NCBI RefSeq assembly: GCF_026008495.1
Contig: NZ_BQUN01000089.1
Coordinates: 23,540-87,539, forward strand
Source of the DNA: Streptomyces sp. A012304
GTDB taxonomy: Bacteria; Actinomycetota; Actinomycetes; Streptomycetales; Streptomycetaceae
Length of the DNA stretch: 64,000 nt
Direction: 5' to 3'
Position numbers and translations under genes: made by a program. The notes under the pieces were generated by a model. It did no database searches. It was not told where the DNA came from and saw nothing but the letters and a program-made list of their open reading frames with translations. Below are positions 45,438 to 53,068 of this stretch, piece by piece (positions within the stretch are counted from its first letter, which is position 1; each line of letters begins with the position of its first letter).

Positions 45438-46330
45438 TGCCGGCCCCGAGCCGACGCCCGACGCGGACACCCACAGCCGGCCGCAAGCAGGTGACCGCAT
45501 GCGAGCCGTCCCGGCCTGGCCGCAGCCGCCCGCCCGTCGACCACGGCCGCATCCGCCGTCAGCGCCCGCAACGTCTGCTGCAACCGGATCGCACGCCGCT
45601 GGTCACCCTCCCGCTTCGCCACCTTCAACTGACCCCGCACCTCACGCAGCCGACGAGCGACCAGCGCCTTACCGTCGTCGTCCTTGTCCTTCACGGGCCT
45701 CGCCGCGACCACCGGCGCCCGCCGCCCGGCCCACTCCCGAGCAGCCTGCCGTTCGGCCGCAGACGGCCCCACAGACGCCGCAGACGGACGCTCCCCGCCC
45801 GGATGCACCCGCGCGGCGAGAGCAGCGAGCACAGGCCCGTACAAGCCCGGTCCGCACTTCTCGCACGGCTCCTGGTCGAACAGCGCCCGGAACCCCTCGG
45901 AGAACTGCGTCGGCGCCCAGCCGCCCAGCACCTTCGCGAAATCCTGCGCCCTGCACCACCGGCACCCGTCCCCCGAACACGCCGCCGTCAACGCCGCGTT
46001 CCCGAACAGCAGCCGCGCCACGTCCGACACCAGCGACAGGCGCCGCCGCTCCGCCTCCGCACGGTCTTGCGGAAGGTTGGCGCCGAGGTCCCTCGGATGC
46101 AGCACACGGCGCGTCTCCCGGGCCAGACGCACCGGATCCTGCATGCGCCCCGCCAGATCAGCCAGAGCCGCCGCCTGCCGAGCCTTGAGCACCTCGTGAA
46201 CGTGCCGGGAGTCGAGACGGACGGGGTCGACGCTGAGCACTTCCAGCTCACCCCGGTTGATCCAGTTGCGTACGGTCTTCTCGGTGACACCGAGGTAGCG
46301 GCCAGCCTGAACGGCGCTGAGGATGCTCAT
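45434..46330 (-). CDS. HTH (excisionase/MerR-like) protein with Cys-rich region
   Basis: 298 residues from MSILSAVQAGRYLGVTEKTV. The N-terminal HTH (GRYLGVTEKTVRNWINRGEL) resembles phage excisionase and DNA-recognition domains. The middle holds CSGDGCRWC and CEKCG clusters; the C-terminus is Arg-rich and ends with CGHLLAAGCGCP. Possibly a regulator or packaging-related DNA-binding protein. CCGGAAA repeats lie directly upstream. Confidence 0.6.
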   Translation of the reverse strand: MSILSAVQAGRYLGVTEKTVRNWINRGELEVLSVDPVRLDSRHVHEVLKARQAAALADLAGRMQDPVRLARETRRVLHPRDLGANLPQDRAEAERRRLSLVSDVARLLFGNAALTAACSGDGCRWCRAQDFAKVLGGWAPTQFSEGFRALFDQEPCEKCGPGLYGPVLAALAARVHPGGERPSAASVGPSAAERQAAREWAGRRAPVVAARPVKDKDDDGKALVARRLREVRGQLKVAKREGDQRRAIRLQQTLRALTADAAVVDGRAAAARPGRLACGHLLAAGCGCPRRASARGRQ

Positions 46331-46353
46331 GTCCGGGGACGGTAGGCACCCTC

Positions 46354-46394
46354 CCGGAAAGATCATTCCGGTGCCGGAAAGCGGGTACCGGAAA
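46354..46394. promoter_or_regulatory. CCGGAAA repeats upstream of the HTH gene
   Basis: CCGGAAA at 46354, 46374 and 46388, plus an inverted TTCCGG at 46366. Three direct and one inverted copy in 41 bp, directly before the gene at 46330; likely operator array. Confidence 0.45.
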
Positions 46395-46463
46395 CGGGGC
46401 TACCGTGACCCTGATGCCGTCCCGGGCCGGTTCGCAGGCACCGTCCCGGGACCGCGTCACAAC

Positions 46464-46500
46464 GGCCCGCCCCTCCTTCGTGGTGTCAACGGGGCGGGCC
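46464..46500 (-). terminator. Terminator after the terS-like operon
   Basis: GGCCCGCCCC pairs perfectly with GGGGCGGGCC (10 bp, 17-base loop), 9 bp past the stop at 46510. Confidence 0.65.
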
Positions 46501-46509
46501 ACCACACGC

Positions 46510-46884
46510 CTACCGGCCCGGCCGCCAAATCCGCTCACCCATCGGCGACCCACCCCGCCGCCACGGCGACAACGCGCCCGCCGGCACCACCGGCTCCTCC
46601 CGCGGCCGCCAACCCGACCGCGCCCGCTCCGCCGCCAACGGAGACGCGAAACCCCTGGGCAACCGCCACAGCTCCGCCCGCACCGGCTCCTCCACAGCCC
46701 GCTGCGGCGCCCTACGCGCCCGCGCAGCCTGCCGCCGCTCCTCGTGCACCCGCTCGACGTGCTCGGCCTTCAGCGCCTCGTACGCGACCACGAGCGCATC
46801 GAACTCGGCCTGCCTGCCCTCACGCCGCATCTTCACCATCGCCCGCCGCATCCGATCCAGACGCGCCTCAACCTCGTCAGCCAT
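46510..46884 (-). CDS. Basic helical protein downstream of terS-like gene
   Basis: 124 residues: coiled-coil-type start (MADEVEARLDRMRRAMVKMR), then basic, Pro/Arg-rich low-complexity sequence. The ATG overlaps the upstream stop by 8 bp. Function unknown. Confidence 0.6.
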   Translation of the reverse strand: MADEVEARLDRMRRAMVKMRREGRQAEFDALVVAYEALKAEHVERVHEERRQAARARRAPQRAVEEPVRAELWRLPRGFASPLAAERARSGWRPREEPVVPAGALSPWRRGGSPMGERIWRPGR

Positions 46885-47488
46885 CCCTACGACCCTCCTC
46901 CTCGTCGACCTCGGCGAGCAGCGCATCCACATCCACGCCAGGCTCGTCCGCCGTCAGCTCACGCAACCGCTTCTCCATCGCGGCCTGCGCCGCCTGGCCC
47001 TCGTCGACCACCGGCACCAGCGGCTCCGGCAACGGCTCACCCAGCAACCGAGCCTGAGCCGCCCGCACCGCCAACTGCCGCTGCCCCTCGTCGAGCTGCA
47101 GCACCTCAAGCGCCGCGGTCAACGCGTCCACCACGATGTGCCCCTGGTCGTCGAGATGCCGCTCAAACGTCACCGCGATCGGCTCCACCGCGTCCGTACC
47201 CAACGCCTTCGCCTGCCGCTCCAACACCTTCAACGCCGCCGTCACCGCCCGCGTATCACCCTCCATCGCCGCCGGCCACACCGCCGCCAACAGGGCGTCC
47301 GTCCGCTCCCTCGCGAGCAGCGCCGCATCCGTACGCGCGTCGTCCCCGACGCTCTCCCGCACCTCGGCAAGAACCTGGCTGATGCGCTGCTGACTGACGC
47401 CGTACGTCGCGGCGAGCCGGGCCTGCGTCCAGCCGCCGACGTACCGCGCCCAGATCTCGTGATCCCGCTCGTCGAGCCGATCAGGCAT
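46877..47488 (-). CDS. Small-terminase-like DNA-binding protein
   Basis: 203 residues. N-terminal HTH (WTQARLAATYGVSQQRISQV) with a sigma-4-like look, a central helical oligomerisation-type region and an acidic C-terminus (VDVDALLAEVDEEEGRRDG). This layout is that of phage small terminase subunits, which pick DNA for packaging. No large terminase gene is in the element, so it either serves a helper phage or has another role. Homology is judged by layout only. Confidence 0.5.
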   Translation of the reverse strand: MPDRLDERDHEIWARYVGGWTQARLAATYGVSQQRISQVLAEVRESVGDDARTDAALLARERTDALLAAVWPAAMEGDTRAVTAALKVLERQAKALGTDAVEPIAVTFERHLDDQGHIVVDALTAALEVLQLDEGQRQLAVRAAQARLLGEPLPEPLVPVVDEGQAAQAAMEKRLRELTADEPGVDVDALLAEVDEEEGRRDG

Positions 47489-47596
47489 GGGTCACCTCCT
47501 AGTGAAAGCTTGTGCTCTGCGCGGCCGTACCGGTTCCGGAGCAGGCAGAAGGGCCCGACCGTCCGGAGACAGCCGGGCCCGTGGAATCCTGGGGGT

Positions 47597-47623
47597 GGCC
47601 GCCCCGGTACCCGCGGGGCGGCC
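47597..47623 (-). terminator. Terminator after the 47645 gene
   Basis: GGCCGCCCC pairs with GGGGCGGCC (9 bp, 9-base loop). A further GGGCCCG pair sits a little downstream. Confidence 0.65.
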
Positions 47624-47644
47624 GCTCTGCGTGCGGGTCAGGCG

Positions 47645-48019
47645 TCAGTACCAGGTCAGGTGCTGGCCGGGCGCGTCGAATGCACGGATACCGTCCGGGC
47701 GTAGTCGTTCCGTCAGCGCGTAGTACAGCTCGTGGCTGGCTGCGATGCGGTGTTCGTCGCAGGACACGACGCCCATCGGGATCCCGCTGGCGTGCTTCGC
47801 CAGGACGAAGCCGGTTGAGTCGTCCTCGATGACGACGTCCTCCACGGCGAAGGTCGCGAGGGTCGCTGGCTGGGTGCAGCCGTCCGGGTCCTGGCAGAGG
47901 ATGCCCCTGCGTAGACGTGAGACTCGCTCCACTCGGGTCTGCAGGATCGCGTACCCGTGGTCGCGGATGTCGTCGGCCATCTCGTTCCCCGCCCCGTGGA
48001 CGAGGGTCCGTTTGGTCAC
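47645..48019 (-). CDS. Hypothetical protein
   Basis: 124 residues from GTG 48019 with GAAGGA nine bases upstream. One CQDPDGC pair and the beta-type TFAVEDVVIEDDSTGFVLAK. No family recognised. Third gene of a short minus-strand run. Confidence 0.55.
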   Translation of the reverse strand: MTKRTLVHGAGNEMADDIRDHGYAILQTRVERVSRLRRGILCQDPDGCTQPATLATFAVEDVVIEDDSTGFVLAKHASGIPMGVVSCDEHRIAASHELYYALTERLRPDGIRAFDAPGQHLTWY

Positions 48020-48062
48020 GTGGTTTTCCTTCGGTTGGCCGACCGCGGTCTGCGGCCGGAAG

Positions 48063-48293
48063 TCAGTGGTCGGTGTCTGGCATGGCAGACACGGGCTCGT
48101 CGTCCTGGCCGTCGTCGACGTCGTCCTCGTCGGCCCGCTGCTCGGCCTGGCGGCGCAGCTTGTTCGCATGCCGCGCTGCGAGACCACGCCGGCGGGCGGC
48201 CGACAGTTCGTCACGCCGCTGCTTCGCGGCCTGGACCCGGGCCCGCGCCGCCGCGATACGAGCCTGCACCTGCTGCTCCACATGGGATGCCAT
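48063..48293 (-). CDS. Small basic-to-acidic helical protein
   Basis: 76 residues: Arg/Ala-rich helix (MASHVEQQVQARIAAARARV) and an acidic tail (EDDVDDGQDDEP). Possibly nucleic-acid-binding; unknown. Confidence 0.55.
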   Translation of the reverse strand: MASHVEQQVQARIAAARARVQAAKQRRDELSAARRRGLAARHANKLRRQAEQRADEDDVDDGQDDEPVSAMPDTDH

Positions 48294-48306
48294 GGGCGGT
48301 CTCCGT

Positions 48307-48498
48307 TCAGGGGCGGAAGGTGCCGGGAACGGCGGCGCGCTGCGCTTGGATCTGGCGCCAGGTGGGGCACCAGTCGTCGTGCGCGATACCGATGGACCAC
48401 AGGCCCGGCTCGAGCTGGGTCATGTGCTGCTCGGCGTTGCAGGTGTCGCAGCCGCCGGGGATGACGGCGCCGTCGAGTTCGGGCGGGATGACGCTCAT
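48307..48498 (-). CDS. Small protein with Cys/His pair
   Basis: 63 residues from ATG 48498 with CAGGAG upstream. CDTCNAEQH and HDDWCPTW suggest one zinc site. First gene after the candidate replication region. Confidence 0.6.
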   Translation of the reverse strand: MSVIPPELDGAVIPGGCDTCNAEQHMTQLEPGLWSIGIAHDDWCPTWRQIQAQRAAVPGTFRP

Positions 48499-48531
48499 GG
48501 GACTCCTGTCGTTATGTGCCTTATGTCTCTT

Positions 48532-48753
48532 GGTGGATCGGTGGACCGTTTCCGGTGGACCCGCGCATGCGCTCGGTCCGCTCAGCCTCATGTGCGAAAG
48601 TGGGGTTACTAGTTTAGTTTTCAACTACATGCGTTTTCGCAGATCAGAGCAGCTACACCCCCTCGGCGGCTCTCTACTCGCCCGACCGAAGCGATCACCC
48701 ATCCGTCACACACGCCACCGGTCCACCGAGGTCCACCCGGTCCACCGGTCCAG
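48532..48753. other. Candidate replication origin: inverted octamer sets around an AT-rich stretch
   Basis: GGTGGAYC at 48532, 48540 and 48554; its inverse GGTCCACC at 48720, 48730 and 48739 plus a partial copy at 48747. Between them lies an unusually AT-rich stretch (48606-48638, TTACTAGTTTAGTTTTCAAC). The gap separates the DUF3987/prim-pol genes from the next gene, the expected place for an origin. Confidence 0.45.
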
Positions 48754-48777
48754 CAGCAGCACGAAACGGACAGAACG

Positions 48778-50130
48778 TCACGGCGCACTCGGGGTCACCT
48801 CCACATGACCGTCGTCGTCCTCGACCAGCCATCCGCGAGCCACTGCAAGCTCGAAGCCTGCGGGAACCTCGTTGCGCCACGTGCTGCTCGCCTTCTTCAG
48901 CAACTGCTCACGGCGCACGCCCTCGCGGATCTTCTTCACGCACCAGCGGGCCCGTACCTCCAGCCGTGCGTCAGCACGGGCCACGGCGGTGTGCGCCTGC
49001 ACGGCGTCCTGTACGCGCTCCTCACGCTTCGCCTGAGCTGCCGCGGCCTCTTCCCGCGATGCACGCTGGATGATGACCGTCCGCAACTGGCAGGACACCG
49101 CCCACATCTCCTCAGCCAACTCCCAGTCCTGCACCGTGACGCCGGTACGGGCTCCGTCGAGGAGCGCCAGCAGGGCGGCGAGTTTGGCCTTCGCAAGGTT
49201 GGCGTGGACGTCGAGCGGATCGACGGCCAGCCGACCCGCGTTGCGCAGCACCAGTTCAGTGCGGATCTTCCGCTTCACCTCGTCCGGCATCGTCATGGTG
49301 ACGGCCTGGAGGTTCTGCGGATGCCCGAAGTCGATGTCCGGCGCGGGCACTGGTTCCATGGGGATATCGGGGTCGGTAGCGAGGCACCACACGAACCGCT
49401 GCGCCGTGCCGGTGATGTTGTCGCGGAGGACGACCAGAGCGTTGGGAGGCTGGAAGCCGGCGACCAGTCCCATGGCGTACGTGCCGCGCTTGATGAACCT
49501 GCGACGCTCGGCGGTGGCGTTGGTCTGCCCGAGCGTCCCGGCCTGCCACGCCGACCGGATCGAGGGCCATAGTGAGGCGCCGTCCCGGCCGGCGATGCGG
49601 ATGAGCGTTTCGCCCTCGTCGACGTAGAAGTACAGGTTGTGTCGGACCTGCTTCCGCACCTTGACGGTCTTCGGCTGGTTCTTCTTGTCGAGCTGGTTGA
49701 AGTCCTCCGTCTCGACCTCGCCCATCATCGCCTCGGCGACGCCCTCGCCCGAGCCGATCGGAATGCCGTCGAGGAAATCGCGGTGATCGGGGTCGGGCGC
49801 TTCGAGGAGATCCTCAGACGCCTCGTTGGACGTGCTCTTACTGCTGCCTGAGCCGTCGATGATGCCGACGAACAGGTTGAGAGAAGCGGGCTTCTTCACG
49901 CCTGTGTCGACCTTGACGTTGTGGTCGATCATCCCGGCGAGCCGCGCCATGGTGGCATACAGCACGACATCGGCTGAGCAGCACATGGCGTGCGCGTACT
50001 GCCGGATTTTCTTCAACACGTCCCGCTGGTCGTAGAACGACGCGGGAAGCTTCCCAATGAGGGGTGCAGCGTTCTCCTCCTGCCCGTCGTCGAAGAAGTC
50101 GCCCATGGCCTGCTCAAGCTCGGTCGTCAC
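48778..50130 (-). CDS. DUF3987-type replication ATPase
   Basis: 450 residues from GTG 50130 (coupled by GTGA to the prim-pol gene). A P-loop-like motif in FVGIIDGSGSSKSTS (about residue 83-97), LYFYVDEGETLIRIAG as a Walker B-like strand, and a C-terminal winged-helix-like region (LLKKASSTWRNEVPAGF). Proteins of this type accompany prim-pols in phages and satellites as helicase-like partners. Confidence 0.75.
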   Translation of the reverse strand: MTTELEQAMGDFFDDGQEENAAPLIGKLPASFYDQRDVLKKIRQYAHAMCCSADVVLYATMARLAGMIDHNVKVDTGVKKPASLNLFVGIIDGSGSSKSTSNEASEDLLEAPDPDHRDFLDGIPIGSGEGVAEAMMGEVETEDFNQLDKKNQPKTVKVRKQVRHNLYFYVDEGETLIRIAGRDGASLWPSIRSAWQAGTLGQTNATAERRRFIKRGTYAMGLVAGFQPPNALVVLRDNITGTAQRFVWCLATDPDIPMEPVPAPDIDFGHPQNLQAVTMTMPDEVKRKIRTELVLRNAGRLAVDPLDVHANLAKAKLAALLALLDGARTGVTVQDWELAEEMWAVSCQLRTVIIQRASREEAAAAQAKREERVQDAVQAHTAVARADARLEVRARWCVKKIREGVRREQLLKKASSTWRNEVPAGFELAVARGWLVEDDDGHVEVTPSAP

Positions 50131-51026
50131 GCTGCACCCCCACCGCGCCGAGGACGCATGGACGCACTGTGAAACGTGGCCTCCGCCTCGGAGCGAGACA
50201 GCCCGACGGCGTCCGCCGCGGAGAGAAGCGCAAACTCCGCATCGATCAGGTCCAGTAGCCCGCTCTGCGCTAGGGCGTGCGCCTTGCACGCTGCGACATA
50301 GAGCGAGTTGTTCCGGCCGTGCCAGCTATGGGGCGCGGCGTCCATGACGAGCTGCACCAGCTCGGCCATGAAGTCCCGCGTTCCGTCCTCAGTGGTGACG
50401 GTCGGGACGGCACGCAACGCCGGCCTCGGGCGGGGGCGCGGCACGAGGACAGACGGCCACGCCACTGTCGGGTGTCGGAATCGGCCGTCACCCGACCACT
50501 GGTACCGGCCGCCCGACTTGTGCACGGACGGGGCGAGCAGGATGTAGCCGTTGTGCTTGAAGTCGATCCCCGGGAACGGGGTACCGGGCAGCGACACCCC
50601 AGGGCTCTGATACAGGATGTGCAAGCCGTCGCCGCCCGTGATCTGCATGAGCGCGCCAGGCAGCGGGCCCACCTTCTCCTCGACGGCGCACAGCGACTTG
50701 TGACCACCGTTGCGCGGATCGATGTCGACGACGGCCCAGCCGTTCAGCTTGCACGGCGCACCGATGTTGGCGTCCGGTTCCTCACGCCACCATTTGCGGA
50801 TCAGGTCCGGGTCAGTGGTGGCGCTGTAGAAGCCGTGGCAGGTGGGCACGCCGCACTGGCATTCCTCGGGGCGGTGCTGGACGTAGATGGAACTCTCCCG
50901 GTCGCAGCGTGGGCAGTTGGCGTACGGCGCCTTGCTGCGGCGGACGCGGAACACCCGGATGCCGAGGGCCGCATAGGTGAGCGCGGCCTCCGGGAGGCTC
51001 CGGGGGATGACGATGCTGTCGGTCAC
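50127..51026 (-). CDS. Bifunctional DNA primase/polymerase (prim-pol)
   Basis: 299 residues from GTG 51026. Catalytic WAVVDIDPRNGG (D-x-D), GGDGLHILYQ, and GIDFKHNGYILLAPSVH are the prim-pol motifs. An inserted zinc site (CPRCDRESS...CQCGVPTCHG) lies between residues 38 and 65. It primes and extends element DNA during replication; actinomycete integrative elements often use such enzymes. Coupled to the genes on both sides. Confidence 0.88.
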   Translation of the reverse strand: MTDSIVIPRSLPEAALTYAALGIRVFRVRRSKAPYANCPRCDRESSIYVQHRPEECQCGVPTCHGFYSATTDPDLIRKWWREEPDANIGAPCKLNGWAVVDIDPRNGGHKSLCAVEEKVGPLPGALMQITGGDGLHILYQSPGVSLPGTPFPGIDFKHNGYILLAPSVHKSGGRYQWSGDGRFRHPTVAWPSVLVPRPRPRPALRAVPTVTTEDGTRDFMAELVQLVMDAAPHSWHGRNNSLYVAACKAHALAQSGLLDLIDAEFALLSAADAVGLSRSEAEATFHSASMRPRRGGGAA

Positions 51027-51175
51027 GCAATGTCCTTGCAGTTGCAGCCGAAGGTGCGCGCGATCTCCCACAGCTGCCAGCCACGGGAGGTCAAGCGCCG
51101 CATCTCGGCACGGAGTTCGCTGGCCGTGAGGCCGAAAGTTCTGGTGCAGCGCAGACGGCTGCGGCGGCGCTTCAC
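51023..51175 (-). CDS. Very small HTH-like protein
   Basis: 50 residues, GTG start in GTGA overlap with the HicA-like stop and itself coupled to the prim-pol. LTASELRAEMRRLTSRGWQL then WEIARTFGCNCKDIA resembles a short HTH. Kept because of coupling at both ends. Confidence 0.5.
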   Translation of the reverse strand: MKRRRSRLRCTRTFGLTASELRAEMRRLTSRGWQLWEIARTFGCNCKDIA

Positions 51176-51363
51176 AGGTCGACTCCGATCCGACGGAGCG
51201 CGGCCCGCGTGTTCGCCACCGCCCGGGCGCCGCCCGGCGTCTTCGACACCGACACGACTCCGCGACGGCCGGCCACTACGTAGTGGCCGCTCCCGCAGAG
51301 ACGCACGGTGAAGCCCTGGGAGCGGGCCTTGTCGAGCAAGTCGCGGAGATCCTTGCCGTTCAC
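51172..51363 (-). CDS. HicA-like mRNA-interferase-fold protein
   Basis: 63 residues: LRDLLDKARSQGFTVRLCGS then GHYVVAGRRGVVSVSK and TRAALRRIGVDL. This is the HicA dsRBD-like fold pattern with the catalytic His in GSGHYV. No HicB antitoxin is adjacent, so it may be a phage-type single-gene version with another role in replication. Confidence 0.6.
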   Translation of the reverse strand: MNGKDLRDLLDKARSQGFTVRLCGSGHYVVAGRRGVVSVSKTPGGARAVANTRAALRRIGVDL

Positions 51364-51656
51364 CGGTCGGCCGCCTTCCTGCGGCACGACCAGTGCTCCG
51401 GCTTACCCTCCGGGCCGGGCATGCTGGCCGGCTCACCGCAGAAGCGGCACGACAGGATCTCGGTCTCCTCCACCGTGGCGGCCGGCGTGGCGGGCTCGCT
51501 GCATACCTTGTGGTGCGGTCGGCCGGTCTCGGGGTGCCGCAACAGGGCCGGGCGTCCGCATACGACGCAAGGGGCGGGGTCGCCGACGATGGCGCGCGAC
51601 CAGTCGAGCCGGGCCGGTGTGGTCTGGTCGGGCGGTGCGCCCGTACGCTGGGACAT
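51360..51656 (-). CDS. Double zinc-ribbon protein
   Basis: 98 residues with two repeats: CVVCGRPALLRHPETGRPHH then KVC, and CRFCGEPASMPGPEGKPEHW then SC. The C-x2-C...H..C pattern suggests two zinc sites. Start ATG 51656. Function unknown; coupled to the HicA-like gene. Confidence 0.6.
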   Translation of the reverse strand: MSQRTGAPPDQTTPARLDWSRAIVGDPAPCVVCGRPALLRHPETGRPHHKVCSEPATPAATVEETEILSCRFCGEPASMPGPEGKPEHWSCRRKAADR

Positions 51657-51735
51657 GCGTCCTCCTACTTGAGTCGAGAAGACGTCGCCCCGGGTTCGCT
51701 TGCCGGCTGGACCGGGGCTTCGTCATGGATGGGCG

Positions 51736-51915
51736 TCAGGCCCCCAGCCGATCGGTAGTCGGCTGGGGGCCTTCGGCGTCCAGCGGGCCGCGCCGGGGCT
51801 GGGCGAGGCCGAGCAGGGCGACGATGCGCCTGGCCTGCGCCTCGGACAGGCCGCGGTCGGCGTAGAGGTCGGACAGCGTGATCTGCTGCGTCGGGGCGTC
51901 GGTCGGCGTGGCCAT
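51736..51915 (-). CDS. Small protein coupled to the XRE regulator
   Basis: 59 residues (MATPTDAPTQQITLSDLYAD, then RGLSEAQARRIVALLGLAQP). ATG overlaps the XRE gene's stop (ATGA). Its last about 12 codons and stop form a 14-bp hairpin that is also the terminator. Helical; unknown. Confidence 0.6.
   Translation of the reverse strand: MATPTDAPTQQITLSDLYADRGLSEAQARRIVALLGLAQPRRGPLDAEGPQPTTDRLGA
51738..51772 (-). terminator. Terminator built into the end of the small XRE-coupled gene
   Basis: AGGCCCCCAGCCGA pairs perfectly with TCGGCTGGGGGCCT (14 bp, 7-base loop). Confidence 0.75.
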
Positions 51916-52154
51916 CAGACGGCCTCCTGGAGGGCGCGCAGCGCTTCGGCGTACCGGTAGAGGAGGGGACCGCGGGGGGTGCGGATGCCGGCCTCCCAGT
52001 GGCTCACTGCCTGTTTGCTGACGCCGACGACGTCAGCGAGTTCCTGCTGCGACAGTTCGGCCGCTTCCCGAAGCGCCCGGCGCTGGGCCGGGGTGGGCAA
52101 GTCGCGGTGAACGCGCAGGCGAGAGCGGATTTCATCCGCCACCGTGGACTGCAT
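51915..52154 (-). CDS. XRE-family regulator
   Basis: 79 residues with a single HTH (LREAAELSQQELADVVGVSK QAVSHWEAG, residues about 29-57). It likely holds the element quiescent or controls the divergent gene at 52300. Inverted ATCCGATC/GATCGGAT sites lie upstream. Confidence 0.8.
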   Translation of the reverse strand: MQSTVADEIRSRLRVHRDLPTPAQRRALREAAELSQQELADVVGVSKQAVSHWEAGIRTPRGPLLYRYAEALRALQEAV

Positions 52155-52171
52155 GTAGACAGGCTAGCGTC

Positions 52172-52227
52172 ATCCGATCAGTTCGTCTACGAGGGTCGCG
52201 CGATCCGCTCACTTCGATAGATCGGAT
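52172..52227. promoter_or_regulatory. Inverted sites in the XRE divergent promoter
   Basis: ATCCGATC at 52172-52179 and its inverse GATCGGAT at 52220-52227; GTCATCCG also occurs as a direct repeat (52169 and 52231). Candidate XRE operators. Confidence 0.45.
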
Positions 52228-52299
52228 ACGGTCATCCGCGCGTTTTCTGCGCTGTTGCTGTTGACCTGCTGTAGCGTGCGGTGCGACATTTCCGAGGTG

Positions 52300-53013
52300 A
52301 TGAGCACCGTGCCGACTGAACAGCCGACGAACATGGATCTTGAGATCACCCCTCCGAGCCCCGACGAGATGGAGGGCGGGACTGTCGCGCACTTCCGGCA
52401 TGAATCCGAAGACGGATGGACCGTGGCCGGCACTGTCTCGCGGTCGCCGAATGGCCATGTCATTTCGCACCTGGAGATCTGGCCTGGCCGTCCGGGAGAC
52501 GCGCCAGGTGGCAGTGTCACCTCGAAGGTGCTGACCAGCATCCGCGTTGGCCAGATCATCGACGCAGTCCGGTACTGGGAAATGCAGATGAAGGTGCAGG
52601 CCATGGCCTCCCGGATGAAGCACGAGTCCGGCGACGAGCGTGCCGAGGCGTTGTTGGCCGAGGTCTTCAGCAACCCCATGCATGCGCCTGGATCACAGGT
52701 CACGATCAAGACAGCCGACGAGATCATTGGTGCCGCGCCCAAGGAGCCTCGGCCTGGACGTGCTCCCCTCCCGGACGAACTGATGCGTCAGGTCGCTGAG
52801 GGGTACATCTCCGAGTGCGGCCCCGGCCAGCCCCGCGGCGCGGTGAAACGGCTCGCGCAGCGTCTCGGACGCCCGGAAGCCACGGTTGCCCGATGGGTGA
52901 CCAGGGCCCGGAAGGAGGGCTGGCTCGGGCCAGGAGCATCAGGGCGGGAGATCGGTGAACCGGGCCCCCGGCTGCTCGCTGCTCGGGCTGAGGGCGACGC
53001 GGAAGACATCTGA
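52300..53013 (+). CDS. Hypothetical protein with C-terminal HTH
   Basis: 237 residues from ATG 52300 with GAGG just upstream. N-terminal beta-rich region (GGTVAHFRHESEDGWTVAGT), helical middle, and a C-terminal HTH (AVKRLAQRLGRPEATVARWV). Divergent from the XRE gene and convergent with the integrase. Could be an activator or recombination-directionality factor; unproven. Confidence 0.65.
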   Translation: MSTVPTEQPTNMDLEITPPSPDEMEGGTVAHFRHESEDGWTVAGTVSRSPNGHVISHLEIWPGRPGDAPGGSVTSKVLTSIRVGQIIDAVRYWEMQMKVQAMASRMKHESGDERAEALLAEVFSNPMHAPGSQVTIKTADEIIGAAPKEPRPGRAPLPDELMRQVAEGYISECGPGQPRGAVKRLAQRLGRPEATVARWVTRARKEGWLGPGASGREIGEPGPRLLAARAEGDAEDI

Positions 53014-53027
53014 CAGGGCAAAGCGAA

Positions 53028-53059
53028 AGGGCCCGTACGACCGGAGTCGTACGGGCCCT
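53028..53059. terminator. Bidirectional terminator between the integrase and the 52300 gene
   Basis: AGGGCCCGTACGAC pairs with GTCGTACGGGCCCT (14 bp, 4-base loop), with A-rich sequence on the left and CTCTCCTT on the right, suited to convergent genes. Confidence 0.9.
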
Positions 53060-53068
53060 CTCCTTGCC

